IMG/VR virus record: IMGVR_UViG_3300035698_002302
Location: 1 to 31,975 of that record
Origin: a virus
Length of the DNA stretch: 31,975 nucleotides
Strand: one strand, 5' to 3'
The notes beneath the pieces are model-generated. The model was not told the DNA's origin, did not search any database, and saw only the letters and a list, made by a program, of their open reading frames with translations. Below, piece after piece: positions 1 to 7,861 of the stretch. A program made the position numbers and the translations under genes. Numbering within the stretch: position 1 is the first letter of the stretch; each line of letters begins with the position of its first letter.

Positions 1-1898
1 ACGTTGAGCGTTGAGTCAAGATCTGTTGCGCCATTGACTTGCAGATCACCGGTGACTTTCGTTGTCGAGCCGTCGATCTGTGTCGGGTAATCTGGGTCGC
101 CAACAGTGAACGTGCGGACAGGGACGGCGACCGTAGACCAGTCAAAGAGCATCAGTAATTGCTCGCAAGTCTCTTGCCCAGGCCCAGCCTCAACAATAAA
201 CTCAGCCACGACCTCATCGCCTGCGCTCAAGACTATGTCTTCAGATAAGAACCACTGAGCGGTGCGTAAGTCGCCGGGAGAGTCAGAGTCAACACCAGCT
301 TCCGTGTTGCCAGTGGCGTACTGAATTGAGCCACCATTGACTGTGTACGCCACTACCAGCGGCGGCAGCTCACCTGACCCACCGCCAGCAATTTGAGCCG
401 ATGCAAACAGGCTAAACGTACCGTCATTAACGACTGTAGCAGTCAAAGTTTGGTATTTTTGAGCGTTCGAAATCGGAGCAGGCACACCAAGGGTGTTGGT
501 CGGAAAGTCTGCCGCACTTTCAGTTGAGTAGTCAGTGCTGGCCTCAACGTAAGACTCTCTAAACACAGAAAGATTTAACGCGCCCATAAACACATAGCTA
601 ACGTCAATGCCGAGGTTGTTTACATCGCGAGCATAGATCGACCACTCTTTTAGCGCGTCACCATCAATGATCTTGAAAAACGTACAGATGCGAGAGTTGT
701 TAGTTCCAAAACTCCCGGTGCTACCCTCATCACCTATAATAAAATCAGCAGCCGGCGCTCCCTCTGCGGCATTGTCGTACCTCTGAACAACATCGTCTTC
801 GGCAAGCCATGCCTCAAACTCAAAACGACCAATAGGCGCACGAACACAACCCATCAAAAGGAACTGGTCTGAACCATTGCCGACATCAAGAGCGGGCGAC
901 AGCTTCGTGCCATTAGCGCCATTGGTAATTGTCTGTGAAGCTACGCTCTCACCGTAGGTAAAATTAGCGCCCAAGTCTGACAGCTTTATAGCCATCATGC
1001 TCGCGCCACCAGCCTCGGCATCAACCGTGTCGCTGCATTGATACTGCGCCTGAATAGCACCGGCTGTCGCGGTAACAACACCCATCCAATTATATTGGAT
1101 AGGCTCGGAGCTGCCGCCGATGATCGCGGTCGAAATCACCGTGAACTCCATTACCGACGCGCCAATAGTCACGCCATTATTTTGGACTCTGGCTTCAACA
1201 GGATTAACGTTACTGCTCACTGAAGCCCTTACAACGATCAGGTAGTCTTCGCCTACATCCAAATCAGTGACAGAAGCGCCGTCAAGATCCTCGAACGAAC
1301 CAAGACCATCCAGCTGCTGGATAACTGGAGTAACGCCGCCAAGGTTGGAATCAAGCGATGGCGAGCTGTTTACAGTGTGTCCAAGAAGATCGCCACCACC
1401 AGAAGGAGTGATGTCATCAAAGATCAAAAGCTCGATGTTGGCATCTGAAGCGTTCATCCAGTTCACGCCGACCGCGCTGTCGAAATTTACGGCCTGATTT
1501 CCTGAGATGTTGAGCGAGTCGTCGGTATCGAGATCAAGCTGTGCAAAGAGTCCAGTGGAGCTTCTGACACGAACGTATCCGCCGTCAGGCAGATCAAGGT
1601 TGATGGTGTCTTCCCAATGGCCGTTGACGCGGTCGTACTTGATGATTGCACGTTCCGCCGCGCCACCGCCGTCCTGACGCTGTGTGAACTGACCAAACTG
1701 GACTTCGTTGTTTGAGAAGCCTCCAGCGCCGCCACCGCCATTCGGAATCCATGTGCGGTTGCCATCGGTATCGGATGACAGCACGTAGCCGTCGACCTCG
1801 GGATTGCCAAGGCCGGTCTCGATGTCCTGAGCAGCAAACCAGCGACCCCACTCGTTAGCGTCGCGAGGTATGTTTCTGAAGCCTCTAAGCTTCGCCAT
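1..1898 (-). CDS. Tail fibre/appendage-like structural protein, N-terminal 632 codons (runs off left edge)
   Basis: An uninterrupted minus-strand frame runs from ATG 1898 to the window edge, so the gene is partial and at least 632 residues long. The start MAKLRGFRNIPRDANEWGRW overlaps the stop of the gp10-like gene as TAATG. Residues about 50-110 are Gly/Asn rich. The body is a long run of beta-type sequence poor in Lys, with many Gly, Asn, Thr and Ser. The last visible residues, close to the edge, read VTGDLQVNGATDLDSTLNV, a repeat style common in trimeric phage fibres. Position directly after the head-completion genes, where P22-type phages keep tail genes, supports a tail fibre or tailspike role. 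No enzymatic motif is visible; the receptor-binding C-terminus lies outside the window. It could instead be a decoration or needle protein. Confidence 0.72.
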   Translation of the reverse strand, partial: MAKLRGFRNIPRDANEWGRWFAAQDIETGLGNPEVDGYVLSSDTDGNRTWIPNGGGGAGGFSNNEVQFGQFTQRQDGGGAAERAIIKYDRVNGHWEDTINLDLPDGGYVRVRSSTGLFAQLDLDTDDSLNISGNQAVNFDSAVGVNWMNASDANIELLIFDDITPSGGGDLLGHTVNSSPSLDSNLGGVTPVIQQLDGLGSFEDLDGASVTDLDVGEDYLIVVRASVSSNVNPVEARVQNNGVTIGASVMEFTVISTAIIGGSSEPIQYNWMGVVTATAGAIQAQYQCSDTVDAEAGGASMMAIKLSDLGANFTYGESVASQTITNGANGTKLSPALDVGNGSDQFLLMGCVRAPIGRFEFEAWLAEDDVVQRYDNAAEGAPAADFIIGDEGSTGSFGTNNSRICTFFKIIDGDALKEWSIYARDVNNLGIDVSYVFMGALNLSVFRESYVEASTDYSTESAADFPTNTLGVPAPISNAQKYQTLTATVVNDGTFSLFASAQIAGGGSGELPPLVVAYTVNGGSIQYATGNTEAGVDSDSPGDLRTAQWFLSEDIVLSAGDEVVAEFIVEAGPGQETCEQLLMLFDWSTVAVPVRTFTVGDPDYPTQIDGSTTKVTGDLQVNGATDLDSTLN

Positions 1899-3313
1899 TA
1901 GAGCCTCCCGCCACGCACCTCAGTGATGGTGTCCACGATGCTAATCGGCACTGGGTCGGAAACCGATGCACGATAGACGCGCTGTGAGGACTGCCCAAGG
2001 TTGTGCCAGACGCATCGATCTCGGTACTCGCCACGCTTGCCCATCGACTTGCTCGGCAGGCTGTTCCAGGTCACCCCAGAGTCATCGCTGTACTCGAGCA
2101 TCATCATTGGGTCGCTGCCCTGGCCGGTCGTGAGTCCCTGACCGGGATCAAAGACCACCTCGAATCGGTCGTGGAAGATCTGGCTCTTCTCGGCGTAGAT
2201 TGGCTGATACGTCCAACTCATGAGCTGAATGCCCGTAGACTCAAGATCGTCTGCGTAGTAGTCCAGATCAATCTCGACAATCTTGTTGGACTGCGAGTCG
2301 CCAGCAAGGATCTTGTTGTCAAAGCGCTGCATGAACCGTGGGCGGAAATACTTGTCGCCGAAGCTCTTACGCTCTGACCACTCCTGAGTGACCGCGTCAT
2401 AGACGATGGTTCCCTCAAGGAAGCTGAAGCCGATGAAGAAGTGGCCTTCGTTGCTGTACGAGAACGTGCGCCCTGAGCTGATGGTGGCTCGCTCCAGGAA
2501 GCGTTCGATGTTGTGCTTGGACACCCTGACCGGCTGGTTACCGTCGACGCGGCGCACCGTGAAGTCATCGGCGCAGAAGTAGATCACGTCGAATGAGCGA
2601 CCGACCAGCTCGGCAGACAGCAGGCCGACTTCCATCGTGCCATTGATGTTCCTCTCGAAAGGAAATCCAGAAGCGCCGGTATTCTCGAAAAGCTCGACCG
2701 TCGACTCGTTCATGCACAAAAGCTGCCGGAAGCTGGTCGTCATACCGACCATGTTGTCCGGGTTGCTGTCGGCATTGGCGAAGTTCAGGCCACCGAAGTC
2801 GCTTGCGGATCCAACGTCAGCGCCGAAGAATCGGTTGCTGTCAGGCTCACGGAACAGCAGGAAGTTCTCGAGGAACTCCACGTCGCCTGCTCCACGGCTG
2901 GTGAAGTTAACGTCGGTGATCTGCGTCAGCGTCGTGCCATCGTAGTAGTAGGCATCGGGCTGGTTGACCACGACAAGTCGATCAGTGTTCTTGGCAAAAT
3001 CGATGCGCGACCGAGATCCAATGTCACCGACCAGCGTGGCCACTTTGTTCTTGTCGACGCTGTAGAGCTCACGCCCTGAGACCACGTAGAGACGGTCGAT
3101 GGTTCCGTTGCCGAAGTTGATCTTCGCTCGGAACATGCCTTCGATTGAACCGGAGCCGACCGTTGACCAAGATTTTACTCCGGGCGCACGAGTGAGCATC
3201 ACCTGTGTCTTGCTCCCCGGTGGCATGAGTTCCGGGTAACAATTCACAATCTGTGCCGTCGATGCCGGTCGGCTCCGAGACTGGTAGGAATAGATGGGAA
3301 GGTTCAGGCGCAT
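1898..3313 (-). CDS. P22 gp10-like head-completion / tail-hub protein (packaged DNA stabilisation)
   Basis: This 471-residue protein matches the size of P22 gp10 (about 472) and its general plan: a beta-rich propeller-like protein beginning with a short segment ending in NCYPELMP, then an APGVKSW motif (compare FPGITKRY in gp10), repeated hydrophobic beta blades (LYVVSGRELYSV, DRLVVVNQPDAYYYDG) and a central segment PDNMVGM followed by STVELF. In P22, gp10 closes the portal after packaging and connects gp4 to the needle and tailspikes. I infer the same role here. It lies downstream of the gp4-like gene, separated by the 959-residue protein and a small ORF; its stop overlaps the start of the fibre gene. 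No strong ribosome binding site is visible before ATG 3313. Confidence 0.82.
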   Translation of the reverse strand: MRLNLPIYSYQSRSRPASTAQIVNCYPELMPPGSKTQVMLTRAPGVKSWSTVGSGSIEGMFRAKINFGNGTIDRLYVVSGRELYSVDKNKVATLVGDIGSRSRIDFAKNTDRLVVVNQPDAYYYDGTTLTQITDVNFTSRGAGDVEFLENFLLFREPDSNRFFGADVGSASDFGGLNFANADSNPDNMVGMTTSFRQLLCMNESTVELFENTGASGFPFERNINGTMEVGLLSAELVGRSFDVIYFCADDFTVRRVDGNQPVRVSKHNIERFLERATISSGRTFSYSNEGHFFIGFSFLEGTIVYDAVTQEWSERKSFGDKYFRPRFMQRFDNKILAGDSQSNKIVEIDLDYYADDLESTGIQLMSWTYQPIYAEKSQIFHDRFEVVFDPGQGLTTGQGSDPMMMLEYSDDSGVTWNSLPSKSMGKRGEYRDRCVWHNLGQSSQRVYRASVSDPVPISIVDTITEVRGGRL

Positions 3314-3331
3314 TGGATAGCACCCGACTGA

Positions 3332-3514
3332 TCAATGGCGAGCTTTGGCTCCACCCATGAGCTTACGAATGCCTGCAGCGATCTCCTGCTCTGACATGTT
3401 AGCGATGGGCGCTTCAGCATCATCGATGACGAGGTCATCATTCTGCGCCTTGGTTGAGGGCGTTTCTGAAGCCCTTTTGTCGCCCTTGGGCGAGCTGTTT
3501 CCAGACTGTCGCAT
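3332..3514 (-). CDS. Small acidic protein, overlapping the end of the 959-residue gene
   Basis: From ATG 3514 this frame encodes 60 residues, ending with a convincing acidic-then-amphipathic tail (DDLVIDDAEAPIANMSEQEI). A GGAG lies 10 bases upstream of ATG 3514. The first 77 bases overlap the end of the upstream large gene in another frame. The frame is open further upstream to ATG 3595, but that part reads as an Arg/Ser-rich shadow, so I prefer 3514. Function unknown. A frameshift-made C-terminal extension of the large protein is an alternative, because the good-looking sequence begins almost exactly where that protein stops. Neighbours suggest a minor virion or assembly factor. Confidence 0.5.
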   Translation of the reverse strand: MRQSGNSSPKGDKRASETPSTKAQNDDLVIDDAEAPIANMSEQEIAAGIRKLMGGAKARH

Positions 3515-6317
3515 AATCCACGGTCTCCGTATTGACCTTTCCTCCCATTTTACCATACAGGTCTTTCTCGGCGTACCAGAGCAGCGCCTGGACATCCGCC
3601 GTGTCGATGTCGATTCCCTGCTTGCGCATGTTGTCGCGCACCTGAAGGATCACATCGCGCATGAAGTTTCGCTGGCCACCGCCGGACGGCGAATCAACCA
3701 CCGTCGTAAATGACTTATCCAGGTTGCGAGCGGCGTTGTTGAGCGCGTTCTTGTCCTTGTAGCCGCCGCCTGCAAACGTCTTGTGGATGATGTTCGCGGC
3801 GAGTTCTGGATTATCCCTGACCATCTCCGGGTCAACGCCCATCTCTTTCAGCTCGCGGTCATCGATCGAGTCGAGGAAGCCTTCGACCTGATTGCCAATC
3901 TTCTCTGGATTCGAGACCAGTGTGCCAGTGTGGCGACCATACGTGCGCTGCCACCATCGGTCGAACGTGGGCGGATCGTAGTTGCCCATCAGATTCTGCA
4001 TGAAGCCACCGCCAATCTTCGGTCCGAAGATCACGCTGCCCTTCACCTTGGTGTCCACGTTCTCGCCGCCGACTTTGAACCCAGCGTCGACCAGCTCCTT
4101 GACCGTGAAGTCTTTCGACAGGAAGCCCCTGAAACCCTCCTGGCCGTAGTCCTCGATCATCTTGTTGGCGGTCTTAAAGGATTTCTGCATCGCGGCCTTC
4201 TCTTTGCCGCTGCCAGCAATCGGGAACTCGCCGTTCTGCTTCCACTGCTTGTAGTAGTCGTTCGTCAGTCGGGCGTTGAGTCCAACCTCCTGACCGTTCG
4301 ACGTGATCGCCATGATGAATTTGAAGGCCGTCTCAGCGTTGGGATCTGTCGCAAGCTCAGGGTGCAGCTTGGTCGCATGCTCCATCGCCTCGGCGAGATT
4401 CTCCTTGTACCAGCCAGCCATGTTCGGGCGCTTCTGGTATGACGCCAGTGCCTCGGTTGTCATGTTGTCGGCGACCGTCTTGGCGTTCTCTGGAGTCATC
4501 TCCATTGGCTTGCCACCCCACGCCTCGAGCGCCTGCTCGTTGATGTCCATGCCGACGTCAAAGATGGTTTGCGAGTTTGGCGGCGCTGCCGGGATGTCAT
4601 CGTTGTAGATGAAGTCTGCCCGGTTGAGATCTGCGGTCGTTGCCTGCTGTCGCTGGTTGGCCAGTGCATTGCGAGAGACCTGAGCTCCAAGCACCTGTTT
4701 GCCACCGCCGGTATCGGATACGGATCCACGCTGCTTGCCACCCGGCTTGCCGCGCTCGACACCTTGAGGCAATGACTTGCCCAGGGCGTTCTTTGGTTGA
4801 TTGTATGCGGCTTCTTCGTTTCGCAGATCATTGCCATAGCGCTGCATTGCGCGATTGTCTATCGCATCAGTAGCGTCGATCTCGGCGTGCGTTACTGATC
4901 CACGGGGAACCTCGTTGCCGTATTCATCAATAAACTTCTCAGGGTTGAGAGAAGACCGTGTCAGCCGTCGCTGGCCATCGATGAACTCCCCTTGCGGCTT
5001 TGGTGCGCCTCTCGACGTGACTGAGCGGGAATCCTCAAGCTGCTCAAGCTCGTTGCGCATGCGGTCAATCTGCTCAAGGTCATAGTCGCCTTCCCGACCG
5101 TACTCGCGCTCCTGGACAGCGTCTTCGTAATCAGCACGACGCCGGTCAATCTCAGCATCGCTGATGTTCTCGAGATCCCGGTAGACGTTATCGAGCAGCC
5201 ACTTGGATTCCTTCTTCGCAGCCGCTGTGCCGACATTCTCTTCGAGGTCGTACATGCGGTCTTCAACGTCGCGCATGATCTCGATGTAGTCGTTGGCCTC
5301 AAGATCTCCGCGCTCTGCAACAGACTCGACAAGGCGCTGGGTGTCTTCACTGAAGTTCGTGATGGCATTGCGCCATGACTGCGCCTTCAGCACTTCCTTG
5401 CCGCCACCCGTGTCGCTAACCGATCCGCGTTGCTTGCGACCAGCAGCCATCAAGCCCGGAATCTTCGTCACGTCGCGGTCGTAACCAACGGTGGTTTCGG
5501 ATCCATCGCGCCTGACTTCCTTGACGGTGTAGCCACCTTCCGGCTCAGGATCCATTCGGTATGTCGTGCCCTCGTCTCGGAAGCTTCCATCGTTGCTGCC
5601 ACCGTTACCGGATCCGATTGGCCTGTCCATCTGCGCTTTGACTTCAGCGTCAGTCAGGATTGGCTTCCCGACCATCTTGCCGACCGGCTCGCCCATTGGC
5701 TGTCCTGACTGCATAGCTTCCAGGCCACGCGTCAGGTTCGGGTCACCAATCTGCGCCATCTCTGCCATCTGCGTGAGATCCTCGACGCTGAGTTTCTCTG
5801 CTGCCTCGTTGGCCATGTCGACGTACTTGCCAGCAGTCTTCGCGCCACGGCCTGCCGCGCCAGCCTGCTTTTTGCCGGGGATGGCTTCAGCGCCTGCAGT
5901 GGCGAGCGTCAGCGGAATTGCGGTCACCGCCGGGTTCCATCCCTGATCAGCACCGTATTGCGTGATCGCGCTCGATGCCTCAGTGAACGGTTCCATGATG
6001 GTATTGATGAAGTTGCCAAGGCCTTCGATGGCTCGCTTGCCCTCGGCTGACCGGGGCATGTACGTGAACTTCTCTTGGACGCTCTCGACATCGGCTGCAG
6101 GATCTCTGCCAGCACCCGTGGCCATCAGTCCTGACCAACCGGCAGGGATGTCGGCGGCGATGCTACTGGCTATCGTGCCACCAGCCTCTGCAACGCCCAT
6201 TGCATTGCGAGCGAGATCGCCGGCAAAGCCACGAATCCCACCGCCGGAAGTTTCTGCCTCTACTTGCTTGTCGAGTCGCATCGCCTCCGCGTTAGCGAGA
6301 TCTGTGTATTTGCCCAT
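3438..6317 (-). CDS. Large 959-residue putative virion/ejected protein with a repeated linker motif
   Basis: The start overlaps the stop of the gp4-like gene (TAATG at 6317). Residues about 30-70 and 130-150 are Ala/Gly-rich and hydrophobic, a style also seen near the N-terminus of the 735-residue protein at 28928-31135 and suggestive of membrane-interacting ejection proteins. A low-complexity, charged middle (about 330-510) carries coiled-coil-like Glu/Arg sequence. The motif KQRGSVSDTGGGK occurs twice (about residues 295-307 and 528-540). The C-terminal 380 residues look like a folded domain, with FDRWWQRTYGRHTG and DVQALLWYAEKDLYGKMG as its most distinctive blocks; I recall similar blocks in large multi-domain phage proteins but cannot name a function. 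P22 has no protein of this size between gp4 and gp10. Ejected effector, peptidoglycan or DNA-acting enzyme, or tail component are all possible. Confidence 0.8.
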   Translation of the reverse strand: MGKYTDLANAEAMRLDKQVEAETSGGGIRGFAGDLARNAMGVAEAGGTIASSIAADIPAGWSGLMATGAGRDPAADVESVQEKFTYMPRSAEGKRAIEGLGNFINTIMEPFTEASSAITQYGADQGWNPAVTAIPLTLATAGAEAIPGKKQAGAAGRGAKTAGKYVDMANEAAEKLSVEDLTQMAEMAQIGDPNLTRGLEAMQSGQPMGEPVGKMVGKPILTDAEVKAQMDRPIGSGNGGSNDGSFRDEGTTYRMDPEPEGGYTVKEVRRDGSETTVGYDRDVTKIPGLMAAGRKQRGSVSDTGGGKEVLKAQSWRNAITNFSEDTQRLVESVAERGDLEANDYIEIMRDVEDRMYDLEENVGTAAAKKESKWLLDNVYRDLENISDAEIDRRRADYEDAVQEREYGREGDYDLEQIDRMRNELEQLEDSRSVTSRGAPKPQGEFIDGQRRLTRSSLNPEKFIDEYGNEVPRGSVTHAEIDATDAIDNRAMQRYGNDLRNEEAAYNQPKNALGKSLPQGVERGKPGGKQRGSVSDTGGGKQVLGAQVSRNALANQRQQATTADLNRADFIYNDDIPAAPPNSQTIFDVGMDINEQALEAWGGKPMEMTPENAKTVADNMTTEALASYQKRPNMAGWYKENLAEAMEHATKLHPELATDPNAETAFKFIMAITSNGQEVGLNARLTNDYYKQWKQNGEFPIAGSGKEKAAMQKSFKTANKMIEDYGQEGFRGFLSKDFTVKELVDAGFKVGGENVDTKVKGSVIFGPKIGGGFMQNLMGNYDPPTFDRWWQRTYGRHTGTLVSNPEKIGNQVEGFLDSIDDRELKEMGVDPEMVRDNPELAANIIHKTFAGGGYKDKNALNNAARNLDKSFTTVVDSPSGGGQRNFMRDVILQVRDNMRKQGIDIDTADVQALLWYAEKDLYGKMGGKVNTETVDYATVWKQLAQGRQKGFRNALNQGAE
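4680..5435 (-). repeat. Two copies of a 19-codon linker motif inside the 959-residue gene (4680-4736 and 5379-5435)
   Basis: Both copies encode KQRGSVSDTGGGK followed by a similar tail (EVLKAQ or QVLGAQ) and then xxRNA. Thirteen residues are identical, while the DNA copies differ at many third positions (for example ggtatcggatacggatcc against gtgtcgctaaccgatccg), so the repeat is kept at protein level and is not a recent DNA duplication. The copies split the protein into an N-terminal region, a middle region and a C-terminal domain, and may mark domain boundaries or processing sites. Confidence 0.85.
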
Positions 6318-6736
6318 TAGCTGTCCGAGTTGATGTTGTACCCGTCGTAGAATTTGCCTTGACCGGCAGGGAGGTGACTCATGTCGACGTTGTCGAGCTG
6401 CTCGCGTGTCGCCTTGGATAGCAACATGCCGTAGGCGCGATCAGCAACAGCAGCAAGTTCCCCGCTCACAGTGGCTCCGTACTGCGGAGCGCACACGATT
6501 GCGAGACTCGTCCTCACTGCCAGACGTGCGTACATCGGAATCGGCGCGTTGCCGCTCGTCGAGGATTGCGAGTACCAACCGAAGTCGATACCGATCTCCC
6601 GCCACATGTCGAGCATCTCGTTGAGTTTGGATAAACACGTCTTGCCCTGTCCTGCATCCGCGCTCTGGTTCTCGGCGATGACATTGATCTCTCTCAATGC
6701 CCCGTTGATGATCTCCAGGTTCGTGATAGCAGCCAT
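6317..6736 (-). CDS. P22 gp4-like tail accessory factor / head-to-tail adaptor
   Basis: The 139-residue protein resembles P22 gp4 (166 residues) in length and pattern: an N-terminal helix INGALREINVIAENQSADA, a second helix LSKLNEMLDMWREIGIDFGW that matches the DLEAMMAEWYQDGI segment of gp4, and a helical middle (LAVRTSLAIVCAPQYGATVS) equivalent to the gp4 helix carrying LACRIAPDY. In P22, gp4 binds under the portal ring and provides the platform for gp10; it has also been linked to muramidase activity, for which I see no clear catalytic signature here. Start ATG 6736 has a GGAG upstream within a possible hairpin (6743-6760). The stop overlaps the next gene. Confidence 0.8.
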   Translation of the reverse strand: MAAITNLEIINGALREINVIAENQSADAGQGKTCLSKLNEMLDMWREIGIDFGWYSQSSTSGNAPIPMYARLAVRTSLAIVCAPQYGATVSGELAAVADRAYGMLLSKATREQLDNVDMSHLPAGQGKFYDGYNINSDS

Positions 6737-6742
6737 AACAGC

Positions 6743-6760
6743 CTCCGTGTGATTTCGGAG
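6743..6760 (-). promoter_or_regulatory. Possible hairpin covering the ribosome binding site of the gp4-like gene
   Basis: On the minus strand CTCCG (6760-6756) can pair with CGGAG (6747-6743) across an 8-base loop. The second arm holds the GGAG that precedes ATG 6736. The stem is only five base pairs, so translational control is speculative. Confidence 0.25.
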
Positions 6761-6764
6761 AATG

Positions 6765-7355
6765 TTAGCACGAGAAGAACGTGATCAGCACCAGTCTTCC
6801 ATCGAGCGTGTCCCTGCCAAAACCCTCTGGCGGTTCAGCGCGATGCATCAATTCAGCTTCGTAAACAGCCAGACGATTCTCTTCCCAGTACACCATGTCG
6901 ACCACATCCCAAGCGCTGTAGTCGTTGGTGTCGCGTTTCCACATGTCCCACTCGGCAACCGACTTGGGCGATCTGGTCATTCCGGTCTTGCGATGCGCCA
7001 AAATCGAGGTTCCGGCTTTTAAGTCATCTGGCGCAGGATTGACGTAGTAAAACGCAGAGTAGTCGCCGTGGACGGCATCATTGTGTGCGCCGTGCGGTGC
7101 GGGAGGGGTGCTTTCCGTCGTGAGCCGCCAAAACATCTGGTCTACTTTGATCGAGCGCCTCGGGATGCGCATCAGTCGTGCAATGGATCCAAGAATGAAG
7201 CTTTCAATCCACTTCGGCACATGGGCGTTGATGCCAGGGTAGATCACGCCGTCTGCCGGGCTCATGACATCGCTGTAACTAGCATTGTGGGCGTACTTCT
7301 TCAGCTCCCGGTAAAGCGAGGCCGAGAGAACATCGTCCATGATCTCGACGGTCAT
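6765..7355 (-). CDS. 2-oxoglutarate/Fe(II)-dependent dioxygenase (prolyl-hydroxylase-like)
   Basis: I place the start at ATG 7355, which overlaps the stop of the methyltransferase gene as ATGA, giving 196 residues. The double-stranded beta-helix signature is visible: HND (His91, Asp93) in GAHNDAVHGDYSAFYYVNP, a distal His171 in AELMHRAEP, and Arg187 in DGRLVLITFF for 2-oxoglutarate binding. Enzymes with this pattern hydroxylate protein side chains, nucleobases or small molecules using O2 and 2-oxoglutarate. The substrate cannot be read from sequence. It is the last of three enzyme genes (glycosyltransferase, methyltransferase, oxygenase) placed between capsid and tail-adaptor genes, so modification of a virion component is a fair inference. 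The longer frame upstream of 7355 is an antisense-like shadow over the methyltransferase gene. Confidence 0.85.
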   Translation of the reverse strand: MTVEIMDDVLSASLYRELKKYAHNASYSDVMSPADGVIYPGINAHVPKWIESFILGSIARLMRIPRRSIKVDQMFWRLTTESTPPAPHGAHNDAVHGDYSAFYYVNPAPDDLKAGTSILAHRKTGMTRSPKSVAEWDMWKRDTNDYSAWDVVDMVYWEENRLAVYEAELMHRAEPPEGFGRDTLDGRLVLITFFSC

Positions 7356-7861
7356 GCCTTTTTCAGGACAACGAAAAGCTGGTGCTGCGCCTCCTGAATC
7401 CCTTCGAGTTCCCAGTAGTTTTCCGCAAGCGCTGCGCGATAATCCGTGCAAGCCCCAGCTCCGACTTGGTCGTAATGGTCTTTCGTCAGGAACGCAAACA
7501 CCTCTTTGGGCAGCACTCGAGTATGACCGGGGTCGCCGTAACTCCAATGCGAGTCCCACATCGGCACTGTGATACACATGTAACCACCTGGCTTGAGGAC
7601 TCGCCGAAACTCCGCAAACTGCTTGAAGAAGAACTGCCAATCGCCTTGCGTTCCGACGTGTTCGAGTATCTCGTAGGCGTGAATTTCATCGTATACACCA
7701 TCGGCGAAAGGCAGAATGGGGTCGTTCAGATCATGCACGATGTCGCACGGCTGTTGCATGTCTAACCGTGTCGGGTTTTCGAATTCACTGTTCGGGCTGT
7801 CTGCCCACTTCATGCGCTTCTCGCGGTTGTTTCCTGCGCCGAGCAATAGTTCATTCTTCAC
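7352..7861 (-). CDS. Class I SAM-dependent methyltransferase (Methyltransf_11-like)
   Basis: The 169-residue protein has a degenerate glycine motif (LLLGAGNN, residues 5-12), an acidic strand region IVHDLND (41-47), then YDEIHAYEILEHVG (57-70) and FAEFRRVLKPGGYMCITVPM (82-101), which is the standard order of motifs in small Rossmann-fold methyltransferases. Such enzymes move a methyl group from S-adenosylmethionine to sugars, lipids, proteins or small molecules. Its start overlaps the end of the glycosyltransferase gene by 11 bases and its stop overlaps the oxygenase start, so the three are translated together. A glycan O-methyltransferase is a reasonable guess but not shown by the sequence. 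Confidence 0.82.
   Translation of the reverse strand: MKNELLLGAGNNREKRMKWADSPNSEFENPTRLDMQQPCDIVHDLNDPILPFADGVYDEIHAYEILEHVGTQGDWQFFFKQFAEFRRVLKPGGYMCITVPMWDSHWSYGDPGHTRVLPKEVFAFLTKDHYDQVGAGACTDYRAALAENYWELEGIQEAQHQLFVVLKKA

Noticed and set aside
3783-4442. 219-codon plus-strand frame
   Set aside because: Antisense to the 959-residue gene; composition is of the shadow type.
7356-7640. N-terminal extension of the oxygenase
   Set aside because: Covers the methyltransferase coding sequence in another frame; the ATGA start at 7355 is far better.
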